This document shows, piece after piece, positions 56,322-64,000 of a stretch of DNA of 64,000 nucleotides. Under the pieces are notes generated by a model, which did no database searches, was not told the DNA's origin, and saw only the letters and a list, made by a program, of their open reading frames with translations. The translations under genes were made by a program, and so were the position numbers. This stretch comes from an uncultured Flavobacteriales bacterium. Lineage in GTDB: Bacteria; Bacteroidota; Bacteroidia; Flavobacteriales; BACL11. How positions within the stretch are numbered: the stretch's first letter is position 1; each line of letters opens with the position of its first letter. The DNA lies in contig CAJIYM010000003.1 in NCBI GenBank assembly GCA_905181635.1, forward strand, positions 186,001 through 250,000, written 5' to 3'.

Positions 56322-57029
56322 CTATCTTCTTCTATTATTTGGTTTTCCACCACCACCACCTGCTTTTTTCTTAGGAGCTTTGAACTGTGACATTAAATCA
56401 GGTCGACCATAAATCTCACCTCTACAAATCCACACCTTAATTCCTATAACTCCATACTGTGTATGAGCTTCAGCTAAAGCATAATCAATATCAGCTCTAA
56501 AAGTATGTAATGGAGTTCTACCATCTTTCATCATTTCTGAACGAGCCATCTCAGCTCCATTCAATCTACCAGAAATCTGAACCTTAATACCTTCAGCTCC
56601 CATTCGCATTGTAGACGCAATCGCCATTTTAGTAGCTCTCTTATAAGAAACTCTACCTTCAACTTGTTTAGCAATACTATCTGCAACTAAAGTTGCTTCA
56701 AGTTCCGGTCTTTTTACTTCAAAGATGTTAATCTGAATATCTTTATTAGTAATTTTTTTAATTTCCTCTTTTAAAGTTTCAACTTCTTGCCCTCCTTTAC
56801 CAATAATAATACCTGGACGAGCAGTGTGAATAGTAATAGTAACTAGCTTAAGAGTTCTTTCAATAGCAATTTTTGAAACACTACCTTTTGCTAATCTAAC
56901 TCTTAAGTATTTTCTGATTTTAGCATCACCTACTAATTTTTCACCAAAATCATTACCACCATACCAGTTTGATTCCCATCCTCTGATAATACCTAATCTA
57001 TTCCCAATTGGGTTTGTCTTTTGTCCCAT
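56322..57029 (-). CDS. rpsC: Small ribosomal subunit protein uS3
   Basis: 235 residues with a KH domain ([20 protein letters not shown]) and the C-terminal S3 domain ([23 protein letters not shown]). The tail is Lys, Gly and Asn-rich ([16 protein letters not shown]). Part of the mRNA entry pore. Confidence 0.97.
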   Translation of the reverse strand: MGQKTNPIGNRLGIIRGWESNWYGGNDFGEKLVGDAKIRKYLRVRLAKGSVSKIAIERTLKLVTITIHTARPGIIIGKGGQEVETLKEEIKKITNKDIQINIFEVKRPELEATLVADSIAKQVEGRVSYKRATKMAIASTMRMGAEGIKVQISGRLNGAEMARSEMMKDGRTPLHTFRADIDYALAEAHTQYGVIGIKVWICRGEIYGRPDLMSQFKAPKKKAGGGGGKPNNRRR

Positions 57030-57030
57030 A

Positions 57031-57441
57031 CTATTCTTTTGTGTCTATTTGTTTACTATCTACCACTAAGGTAACATGGTTAGATCTTTTTCTAATTCTG
57101 TGCGCCCTTCCTTGTGGAGCTGGCTGAACTCTTTTCAACATTCTACCGCCATCAACTGTAACTTCGGAAACATACAGATTAGCCTCATCCATCCTTTTTC
57201 CATCATTTTTAGTTTCCCAGTTAGCTAAAGCAGATAACAAAAGTTTTTCCATTCTTCCTGAAGCTTCTTTTGGGTTTAACTTTAATTCCGCTAATGCTTT
57301 ATCAGCATCCAAGCCTCTTATTAAGTCTGCAACTAACCTCATTTTCCTTGGTGAAGTCGGACAATTATTCAATTTAGCAAAAGCAATTTTCTTTCTTGCT
57401 TCCTTCATTGCATCTGCTTTTATTCTTTTTCTAGCTCCCAT
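57031..57441 (-). CDS. rplV: Large ribosomal subunit protein uL22
   Basis: 136 residues. [18 protein letters not shown] near the start and the beta-hairpin region [20 protein letters not shown], which lines the exit tunnel. An N-terminal extension of about 20 residues precedes the usual start of homology. Confidence 0.97.
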   Translation of the reverse strand: MGARKRIKADAMKEARKKIAFAKLNNCPTSPRKMRLVADLIRGLDADKALAELKLNPKEASGRMEKLLLSALANWETKNDGKRMDEANLYVSEVTVDGGRMLKRVQPAPQGRAHRIRKRSNHVTLVVDSKQIDTKE

Positions 57442-57445
57442 TTAC

Positions 57446-57715
57446 TTATCTTTTTCTATTAGTTCCATGACCTCTATAAGTCCTTGTTGGAGAAAACTCA
57501 CCTAATTTATGTCCTACCATATTCTCAGTTACAAAAACAGGAATAAATTGTTTTCCATTATGCACTCCAAAAGTTTTCCCAACAAAATCAGGAGATATCA
57601 TAGATGCTCTTGACCAAGTTTTTATTACTGAATTTTTTCCAGACTCATTCATTACATCAACTTTTTTCTGTAATTTATAATGTATAAATGGTCCCTTTTT
57701 TAACGATCTAGCCAT
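57446..57715 (-). CDS. rpsS: Small ribosomal subunit protein uS19
   Basis: 89 residues. [20 protein letters not shown] start, [20 protein letters not shown], and [20 protein letters not shown]. Binds the 30S head. Confidence 0.97.
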   Translation of the reverse strand: MARSLKKGPFIHYKLQKKVDVMNESGKNSVIKTWSRASMISPDFVGKTFGVHNGKQFIPVFVTENMVGHKLGEFSPTRTYRGHGTNRKR

Positions 57716-57718
57716 AAA

Positions 57719-58546
57719 TTATTTCTTTTTTCTTCTTTCAATTATATACTTATCAGAAAGTTTTTTCTTATTTCTTGTTTTGAATCCTTTAGCTGGAACA
57801 CCATTTTTATTTCTTGGTATACCACCTGAGTGCTTTCCTTCACCACCACCCATTGGATGATCAACTGGATTTTTTATTGTTGCTCTAACATTTGGTCTTC
57901 TTCCTTGCCATCTGCTTCTTCCTGCTTTACCTGAAACTTGTAATTGATGCTGAGGATTAGAAACTGAACCAATAGTAGCTAAACAAGTAACTAAAATTCT
58001 TCTAATTTCTCCTGATGCCAATTTAACAGTAGCATAACTACCATCTCTTGCCATAAGTTGTGCATAAGAACCTGCACTTCTAACCATAATGGCTCCTTGA
58101 CCTGGCTTTAGTTCAATATTGTGAATTACTGTACCTAATGGCAGTTCACTTAGAGGTAAAGTGTTACCAACCTTAATTGAAGCTTCTTTTGACGAAATAA
58201 CTTCCATTCCAACTTCTAATCCAGCAGGGGCAACTATATATCTTTTTTCTCCGTCAACATAATGTAATAATGCAATGTTAGCAGTTCTGTTAGGATCATA
58301 TTCAATAGTAGCAACTTTAGCAGGAATACCAAATTTATTTCTTTTGAAATCAATTATTCTGTATCGTTTTTTATGACCACCACCGATATTCTCAATAGTC
58401 ATCTTACCAGTATCATTTCTACCTCCTGATCTGTTCTTCTTTGCTAATAAACTTTTCTCTGGTCTAGATGCAGTAATCTCATCAAAAGTAATTGCTACTT
58501 TATGTCTTTGACCTGGAGTTGTTGGGTTAAATTTTCTTAATGCCAT
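57719..58546 (-). CDS. rplB: Large ribosomal subunit protein uL2
   Basis: 275 residues. Core protein of the peptidyl-transferase region. The conserved histidine lies in [34 protein letters not shown] and [20 protein letters not shown] are also typical. Confidence 0.97.
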   Translation of the reverse strand: MALRKFNPTTPGQRHKVAITFDEITASRPEKSLLAKKNRSGGRNDTGKMTIENIGGGHKKRYRIIDFKRNKFGIPAKVATIEYDPNRTANIALLHYVDGEKRYIVAPAGLEVGMEVISSKEASIKVGNTLPLSELPLGTVIHNIELKPGQGAIMVRSAGSYAQLMARDGSYATVKLASGEIRRILVTCLATIGSVSNPQHQLQVSGKAGRSRWQGRRPNVRATIKNPVDHPMGGGEGKHSGGIPRNKNGVPAKGFKTRNKKKLSDKYIIERRKKK

Positions 58547-58556
58547 TTTAATCTTA

Positions 58557-58850
58557 TTAAATGTTACTATAGAAATCTATAGAATCACCTTCAGCTAAGG
58601 TTACTATTGCCTTCTTGTAAGTAGCTGTCATACCTACAATCATACCAGACTTAGTTCCTCTTGCTCTTTTCTTTCCTATACAAACCATTGTTCTAACTGA
58701 ATCAACCGCTACATCAAACATTTCTTCAACAGCTTTTTTGATTTCAATCTTATTTGCCTTTCTATCTACAACAAAAGCAAAGCGATTATATTTTTCGCTT
58801 GCGTCTGTCATTTTTTCGGTTATTACCGGTTTTTTTATAATACTCATCAC
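58557..58850 (-). CDS. rplW: Large ribosomal subunit protein uL23
   Basis: 97 residues. [20 protein letters not shown] start and [20 protein letters not shown]. Docking site for trigger factor and SRP at the tunnel exit. Confidence 0.97.
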   Translation of the reverse strand: MMSIIKKPVITEKMTDASEKYNRFAFVVDRKANKIEIKKAVEEMFDVAVDSVRTMVCIGKKRARGTKSGMIVGMTATYKKAIVTLAEGDSIDFYSNI

Positions 58851-58857
58851 TTAAAGA

Positions 58858-59481
58858 TTAAAAGTTCTTCTCAATTTCGTTGATTGATGATTCCATAACC
58901 ATCAATTTATTAGCATTCATCACATCGTAAGTATTTAATTCTGAAGCTATTACTACTTTTGCCTTACCTAAATTACGGGATGACAAAAATATATTTTTAT
59001 TTGATTCAGCAAGCACTAATAACGTTTTATTATCTAGCTGATCAAAGTTATTTAAGAAATCCATATAAGATTTAGTCTTAGGAGCATCAAAAGAGAAGTC
59101 CTCTAATACAATGATATTCTTATCCTTAGCCATGTAAGATAAAGCAGATTTACGTGCTAAACGCTTAACTTTTTTATTTATTTTAAAGTCATATTTTCGT
59201 GGTCGAGGCCCAAATACTCTACCCCCCCCTCTAAACAATGGGTTTTTGATATCACCAACTCTGGCTGCACCACTTCCCTTTTGTTTTCTCAATTTTCTTC
59301 TACTACCCTTAACATCTGACCTTTCTTTTGCTTTATGAGTACCAGACCTTTGAGCTGCTAAATACTGCTTGACGTCCAAATAAATTGCATGATCATTTGG
59401 CTCAACACCAAATACATCTTTACTTAAATCAACTTTCTTAGAAGTTTCTTTTCCTGTTATACTATGTACTGCTAATTTCAT
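58858..59481 (-). CDS. rplD: Large ribosomal subunit protein uL4
   Basis: 207 residues. The tunnel loop shows KGSRRKLRKQKGSGAARVGD followed by NPLFRGGGRVFGPRPRKY. The three glycines are encoded by a run of 8 G on the coding strand. In E. coli, L4 represses the S10 operon; no such leader was identified here. Confidence 0.97.
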   Translation of the reverse strand: MKLAVHSITGKETSKKVDLSKDVFGVEPNDHAIYLDVKQYLAAQRSGTHKAKERSDVKGSRRKLRKQKGSGAARVGDIKNPLFRGGGRVFGPRPRKYDFKINKKVKRLARKSALSYMAKDKNIIVLEDFSFDAPKTKSYMDFLNNFDQLDNKTLLVLAESNKNIFLSSRNLGKAKVVIASELNTYDVMNANKLMVMESSINEIEKNF

Positions 59482-60095
59482 TATTTCTCTATTATTATGT
59501 ATGAATTATTAGCTCCTGGAACAGCTCCTTTCACTACTATCATATTTTTATCTGCTAAAACTCTTAATACTTGCAAGTTTTCAACTTTAACTCTTTCATT
59601 ACCCATTTGACCAGCCATACGCATTCCCTTAAATACTCTTGCGGGATAAGAAGCAGCACCAATAGAACCCGGAGCACGCAATCTGTTGTGCTGACCATGA
59701 GTTGCATCACCAACCCCTCTAAAATTATGACGCTTCACTACCCCTTGAAAACCTTTACCTTTAGAAGTACCTGTTACTGTTACAAAATCACCTTCCTCAA
59801 AAATATCAACATTTAAAACATCTCCTAATACCGCATCAGAATCTGCTGGAAATTCAATTAATTTTTTCAAAGGAGTTGAATCTGCCTTTTTAAAATGACC
59901 TAAAGCAGCTTTTGAAACTCTACTTTCTTTTTGATCAGCAAAACCCAATTGGATAGCATTATAACCATCTATTTCTTCTGTTTTAACTTGAGTAACCTTA
60001 CAGGGTCCTACCTCTAATATTGTACAGGGAATATTTTTACCTTCTTCAGAGAAGATGGATGTCATTCCTATTTTTTTACCTATTAAACCTGGCAT
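59481..60095 (-). CDS. rplC: Large ribosomal subunit protein uL3
   Basis: 204 residues. [20 protein letters not shown] start, [20 protein letters not shown] and HRAPGSIG-type block (here [20 protein letters not shown]). One base overlaps rplD. Confidence 0.97.
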   Translation of the reverse strand: MPGLIGKKIGMTSIFSEEGKNIPCTILEVGPCKVTQVKTEEIDGYNAIQLGFADQKESRVSKAALGHFKKADSTPLKKLIEFPADSDAVLGDVLNVDIFEEGDFVTVTGTSKGKGFQGVVKRHNFRGVGDATHGQHNRLRAPGSIGAASYPARVFKGMRMAGQMGNERVKVENLQVLRVLADKNMIVVKGAVPGANNSYIIIEK

Positions 60096-60106
60096 CTTTT
60101 TCTTTT

Positions 60107-60415
60107 TTAAATTACTTTAATTTCAACATGAACTCCGCTTGGCAATTCTAACTTCATCAATGCATCAATTGTTTTTGATGATGAACTATAGATATCCATT
60201 AATCTTTTATGGTTAGCTAATTGGAACTGCTCTCTTGCCTGTTTGTTAACGTGAGGCGAGCGCAAAACTGTAAATATTTTTTTGTGCGTTGGCAATGGAA
60301 TTGGTCCACTAACGATTGCTCCTGAGCTTTTTACAGTCTTAACGATTTTCTCAGCTGATTGATCTACCAAAGTATGATCAAACGATTTTAATTTTATTCT
60401 AACTTTCTGTGCCAT
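60107..60415 (-). CDS. rpsJ: Small ribosomal subunit protein uS10
   Basis: 102 residues. [20 protein letters not shown] start, [20 protein letters not shown] and C-terminal [14 protein letters not shown]. Also the transcription antitermination protein NusE. It follows fusA by 11 nt with no tuf between. Confidence 0.97.
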   Translation of the reverse strand: MAQKVRIKLKSFDHTLVDQSAEKIVKTVKSSGAIVSGPIPLPTHKKIFTVLRSPHVNKQAREQFQLANHKRLMDIYSSSSKTIDALMKLELPSGVHVEIKVI

Positions 60416-60426
60416 AGTTATATTAA

Positions 60427-62526
60427 TTATTCTCCTTTAATTTTCTTAATTACGTCTTCTGAAATATTCTTTGGTGCTTCAATAAAATCAAAAAACTCCA
60501 TTGTAGATGTTGCCCTACCTGATGTAATTGTTCTTAAATCTGTAATGTATCCAAACATCTCTGACAATGGTACTTTTGCAGTAACAACTTTCGCACCTCC
60601 TTTATCATCCATACCCTCGACTTGCCCTCTTCTTCTATTTAAATCTCCAATTACATCTCCCATATTAATTTCAGGTGTAATAACTGATAGCTTCATAATT
60701 GGCTCAAGAATTTTAGGTGAGGCTTGTTTTGCAGCTGCTTTAAATGCAATCTTAGCACACAATTCAAATGATAATGCATCTGAATCCACATCATGGTAAG
60801 ATCCATCATATAATCTAACTTTCATTGTGTTCAATGGAAAGCCAGCTAACACACCATTAACCATGGCCATTTTAAATCCTTTTTCAACTGAAGGGATAAA
60901 TTCTTTTGGAATATTACCTCCTTTAATTGCATTTTCAAACTGCAAACCTTCACCTTCAAAATCAGCATCAACAGGTGATAACTCAAATTTTATGTCAGCA
61001 AATTTACCTCTACCCCCAGATTGTTTTTTAAATACTTCTCTATGATCAACTGCACTCGTAATTGCTTCTTTATATGCTACTTGAGGAGCTCCTTCATTAC
61101 ATTCAACGCCAAATTCTCTTTTCAATCTATCCATAATGATTTCCAAGTGTAACTCACCCATTCCAGAGATAATTGTTTGTCCTGAATCTTCATCAGTTTT
61201 TACTGTAAATGTAGGATCCTCTTCTGCTAATTTCCCTAAAGAAACTCCTAATTTATCTAAATCCTTTTGAGTCTTAGGCTCAATAGCAATACCAATTACT
61301 GGGTCTGGAAAATCCATAGATTCCAATACAATAGGATTTTTTAAATCACATAAAGTATCTCCAGTTTTAATATCTTTAAAACCTACTAAAGCTGCAATAT
61401 CTCCAGCCTCTAAACTATCTATTTGATTTTGTTTATTTGCATGCATTTGATAAATACGAGAAATTCTCTCTTTTTTACCAGTTCTCGTATTCAAAATAAA
61501 AGTACCTTGATTCAACACACCAGAATAAGCTCTTGTAAAACATAAACGACCAACATAGGGGTCAGTTGCAATTTTAAAAGCTAAAGCAGCAAAAGGAGCT
61601 TCAACAGAAGGCTTTCTACTTTCCTCAGCATCAGTATCAGGGTTTACCCCAACAATTGATTCAACATCAAGAGGAGAAGGTAAAATTTCCATTACCATAT
61701 CCAACATTGCTTGTACACCTTTATTTTTAAATGCAGAGCCACACATCATAGGAATTACCTTTCCAGAAATAGTAGCTTCTCTCAAAGCTGCTAAAATCTC
61801 AGCTTCAGTTAATGAGTTTTCATCTTCAAAATATTTTTCCATTAGTGATTCATCAAATTCAGCTACAGCTTCTAACAATTTACCTCTGTAATCTCTAGCT
61901 TCATCAATAATATCAGCAGGAATTTCAACTTCTTTAAAAGTCATTCCATGATCATCTTCATTCCAAACAATCCCTTTAAAATTGATTAAATCAACAACAC
62001 CCTTAAATGTCTCTTCTGATCCAATTGGAATTTGCAAAGGCAATGCGTGAGAACCTAACATCTCCTTTACTTGACGACAAACATTTAAAAAGTCAGCACC
62101 TTGACGGTCCATTTTATTTACAAAACCAATTCTTGGTACATTATAGTTATCAGCTAATCTCCAATTTGTTTCTGATTGCGGTTCAACACCATCAACAGCA
62201 GAAAATAAGAAAACCAAGCCATCTAAAACTCTTAATGACCTATTAACTTCTACTGTAAAATCTACGTGACCAGGAGTATCAATAATATTCACATGATAAT
62301 CAGTACCTCTATACCCCCAAGTTAAAGTTGTTGCTGCAGAAGTAATTGTAATTCCTCTTTCTTGTTCTTGCTCCATCCAATCCATTGTAGCAGCACCATC
62401 ATGTACTTCTCCAATTTTATGGGAAACTCCTCCGTAATAAAGAATTCTTTCTGTAGTAGTAGTTTTTCCAGCATCAATGTGAGCTGCAATACCAATATTT
62501 CTTGTGTAATTTAAATCTCTAGCCAT
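60427..62526 (-). CDS. fusA: Elongation factor G
   Basis: 699-residue GTPase that drives ribosomal translocation. G1 is [17 protein letters not shown] (14-30); [16 protein letters not shown] is the G3 region and NKMDR the G4. Later domains end with [20 protein letters not shown]. Second-to-third position in rpsL-rpsG-fusA, as in the classical str operon. Confidence 0.97.
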   Translation of the reverse strand: MARDLNYTRNIGIAAHIDAGKTTTTERILYYGGVSHKIGEVHDGAATMDWMEQEQERGITITSAATTLTWGYRGTDYHVNIIDTPGHVDFTVEVNRSLRVLDGLVFLFSAVDGVEPQSETNWRLADNYNVPRIGFVNKMDRQGADFLNVCRQVKEMLGSHALPLQIPIGSEETFKGVVDLINFKGIVWNEDDHGMTFKEVEIPADIIDEARDYRGKLLEAVAEFDESLMEKYFEDENSLTEAEILAALREATISGKVIPMMCGSAFKNKGVQAMLDMVMEILPSPLDVESIVGVNPDTDAEESRKPSVEAPFAALAFKIATDPYVGRLCFTRAYSGVLNQGTFILNTRTGKKERISRIYQMHANKQNQIDSLEAGDIAALVGFKDIKTGDTLCDLKNPIVLESMDFPDPVIGIAIEPKTQKDLDKLGVSLGKLAEEDPTFTVKTDEDSGQTIISGMGELHLEIIMDRLKREFGVECNEGAPQVAYKEAITSAVDHREVFKKQSGGRGKFADIKFELSPVDADFEGEGLQFENAIKGGNIPKEFIPSVEKGFKMAMVNGVLAGFPLNTMKVRLYDGSYHDVDSDALSFELCAKIAFKAAAKQASPKILEPIMKLSVITPEINMGDVIGDLNRRRGQVEGMDDKGGAKVVTAKVPLSEMFGYITDLRTITSGRATSTMEFFDFIEAPKNISEDVIKKIKGE

Positions 62527-62532
62527 TTCTAA

Positions 62533-63003
62533 TTAAAATCTAAAGTGTGAAAACGCTTTATTTGCTTCTGCCATTCTATGTACATCTTGCTTTTTCTTGT
62601 AAGCAGTACCTTCTTCCTTAAAAGCAGCCATCAATTCTGCTGACAACTTAGCATCCATAGTTTTTTCATTTCTTTTTCTTGCAGCAGTAATCATCCACTT
62701 CATTCCTAAAGAAACTCTTCTATCCTCCCTTACAGGATGAGGAATTTGGAAAGTTGCCCCACCAATTCTTCTTGACCTTACTTCAACATGAGGCATTACA
62801 TTCTCTAGTGCTTTTTTAAACACCACTAATGCTTCTTCCTCTTCAATTTTAGCCGCAATACTATCTAAAGCGGTATAAAATACTTTAAATGCAGTATTCT
62901 TTTTACCGTCTAACATTAGATTATTTACAAACCTTGTTACAGTTACACTACCGAACTTTGGGTCTGCTAATAAAATTCTTTTCTTGGCTTTTTTCTTTCT
63001 CAT
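62533..63003 (-). CDS. rpsG: Small ribosomal subunit protein uS7
   Basis: 156 residues. RRKKAKKR-type start (MRKKKAKKRILLADPKFGS), FVNNLMLDGKKNTAFKVFY, RRIGGATFQIPHPVREDRR and the C-terminal HRMAEANKAFSHFRF. Assembles the 30S head. Confidence 0.97.
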   Translation of the reverse strand: MRKKKAKKRILLADPKFGSVTVTRFVNNLMLDGKKNTAFKVFYTALDSIAAKIEEEEALVVFKKALENVMPHVEVRSRRIGGATFQIPHPVREDRRVSLGMKWMITAARKRNEKTMDAKLSAELMAAFKEEGTAYKKKQDVHRMAEANKAFSHFRF

Positions 63004-63016
63004 TACTTATTATGTA

Positions 63017-63391
63017 TTATTTCTTAGGTTTCTTAGCCCCATATTTTGAACGCCTCTGAGTTCTCTCACTTACTCCTGAAGTATCTAAAGCACCCCTAAC
63101 AATGTGATACCTTACCCCAGGCAAATCTTTTACTCTTCCACCTCTAACTAACACTACAGAGTATTCCTGAAGATTATGTCCTTCCCCTCCAATGTAAGCG
63201 TTTACTTCATTACCATTTGTCAATCTCACCCTTGCAACTTTTCTAAGCGCAGAGTTAGGCTTTTTAGGTGTTGTCGTATAAACCCTAGTACATACTCCCC
63301 TTCTTTGAGGGCAGCTTTTTAAGGCTAACGATTTACTTTTTTTCTGTATATTAGTCCTTCCTTTTCTTACTAATTGTTGTATTGTTGGCAT
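63017..63391 (-). CDS. rpsL: Small ribosomal subunit protein uS12
   Basis: 124 residues. [20 protein letters not shown] start; [20 protein letters not shown] carries the decoding-site lysines in their normal, streptomycin-sensitive form, and [18 protein letters not shown] follows. It is the first gene of the long minus-strand ribosomal transcript. Confidence 0.97.
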   Translation of the reverse strand: MPTIQQLVRKGRTNIQKKSKSLALKSCPQRRGVCTRVYTTTPKKPNSALRKVARVRLTNGNEVNAYIGGEGHNLQEYSVVLVRGGRVKDLPGVRYHIVRGALDTSGVSERTQRRSKYGAKKPKK

Positions 63392-63416
63392 ATTATATCT
63401 TTACTAAAATGGGCGG

Positions 63417-63424
63417 CAAATATA
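63417..63424 (-). promoter_or_regulatory. Probable -7 promoter box for the rpsL operon
   Basis: Minus-strand TATATTTG is an exact TAnnTTTG match 25 nt ahead of the rpsL ATG. The nearest upstream TTTG is only 13 nt away, shorter than the usual 19, so the -33 element is unclear. The remaining roughly 120 bases up to the terminator show nothing else recognisable. Confidence 0.5.
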
Positions 63425-63545
63425 GTAATTTATTGATCAAAACTGAAATCACATTCATTTATTTTTACCTATTTATAAATCCTGATTTTATTCTAACAAA
63501 CAGGGGTTAATATTTTTCCTTATTAAGACAAATTTTATACCCAAC

Positions 63546-63577
63546 AAAAAAGGCACTAAACAAATAGCGCCTTTTTT
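63546..63577. terminator. Bidirectional hairpin terminator
   Basis: A run of A and GGC (with a mismatch, then CT) pairs with AG and GCC plus a run of T around an 8-nt loop, so each strand sees a GC stem followed by T. It lies 21 nt past the stop codon of the minus-strand gene on the right, which it should terminate before the rpsL promoter. Confidence 0.7.
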
Positions 63578-63597
63578 CTTTTTTTGGGTTTGTATTA

Positions 63598-64000
63598 TTA
63601 TTTTATAATCAATTTAAAGATTACTTTTTCTTTCTGTTCCACTTCAATTTCTATAAAGTAAATACCACTTGCTTTATTTTCTCTTTTTAGGATATGTTTA
63701 TCTGTATCTATAACATTATACTCCTCTATTAATTTACCAAACACATCTACTAACTTAATACTTGCCTGTTTTACCTGTTTCCCAAAATCAACTGTCGTCT
63801 CTTCTCTAAATGGATTAGGATAAATACTTAAAGCTATCCCAGAAGATAATTGACCAGCACCTGTTGATATATTATCAAAAATGTTTGACTCTACAGTACA
63901 TCCGTTCCCATCAGTTACAACAACATAATAAACACCATAATTAGCAACAATATATGTTACACTAGTACCTATTGAAACAAATGGATTAGACTGTTCTCTC
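63598..64000 (-). CDS. T9SS type A cargo protein, C-terminal fragment
   Basis: 134 codons that run off the right edge and end at a stop at 63598-63600. It shows a beta-rich module end (YYVVVTDGNGCTVES) and then the type A sorting domain: LSIYPNPFREETTVDFG, VKLVDVFGK-type core (here IKLVDVFGKL) and a closing GIYFIEIEVE with KVIFKLIIK. The N-terminal function cannot be seen. Confidence 0.85.
   Translation of the reverse strand, partial: REQSNPFVSIGTSVTYIVANYGVYYVVVTDGNGCTVESNIFDNISTGAGQLSSGIALSIYPNPFREETTVDFGKQVKQASIKLVDVFGKLIEEYNVIDTDKHILKRENKASGIYFIEIEVEQKEKVIFKLIIK

Noticed and set aside
60416-60426. A missing tuf gene between fusA and rpsJ as a deletion
   Set aside because: tuf is normally elsewhere in Bacteroidota, so the gap is typical for the phylum.

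Overview
The window reads as a chromosomal segment of a low-GC, marine-type Bacteroidota, most likely Flavobacteriia (Flavobacteriales). Four things support this. Type IX secretion (T9SS) sorting domains end the large secreted proteins. Promoters carry the Bacteroidota -7 box TAnnTTTG, in the best case as TTTG-N19-TAAATTTG before moxR. A moxR-bat operon is present. The S10-spc-alpha cluster has map-infA after secY, has no tuf between fusA and rpsJ, and runs on into carA-eno-gltA. I found no rRNA, tRNA, CRISPR array, insertion sequence or prophage.

Layout. 1-3.3 kb: start of an ABC transporter, truA, a DUF983 protein, a secreted cyclophilin with a T9SS-like tail, and small membrane, CDGSH and secreted proteins. 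3.4-11.4 kb: the moxR/DUF58/BatD-like/batA-batB-batC-batD-batE operon, where batA and batD each carry an apparent frameshift. 11.6-23.8 kb: three giant modular T9SS proteins of 1307, 1411 and 1337 aa, built from lectin, GEVED, SprB-like, CDSYTW and PKD modules and ending in CHU_C-type sorting domains. The last 1284 bp of the second and third are a gap-free duplication. They are followed directly by a metallophosphoesterase.

24.3-31.3 kb: DUF4293 protein, rho with a His/Asn/Lys-rich insertion, ispE, accA, dnaB, and a periplasmic protein of unclear function. 31.3-38.9 kb: a fatty-acid beta-oxidation locus, with fadD divergent from a MarR regulator followed by fadN-fadA-fadE (same order and sizes as Bacillus subtilis yusLKJ). 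39-42 kb: a DEAD-box helicase converging on a UbiD-family decarboxylase that contains an 11-G tract. 42-63.4 kb, all minus strand: rpsL-rpsG-fusA, S10, spc and alpha ribosomal protein genes with secY, map, infA and rpoA, then carA-eno-gltA. At the right edge is the C-terminal part of another T9SS cargo protein.

Most of the window is conserved housekeeping. I did not find a clearly new multi-gene system. The parts most worth a second look are the nested-domain adhesin cluster with its sequence-homogenised tail, the periplasmic protein after dnaB, the disordered insertion in Rho, the 11-G tract in ubiD, and the two frameshifts in the bat operon.
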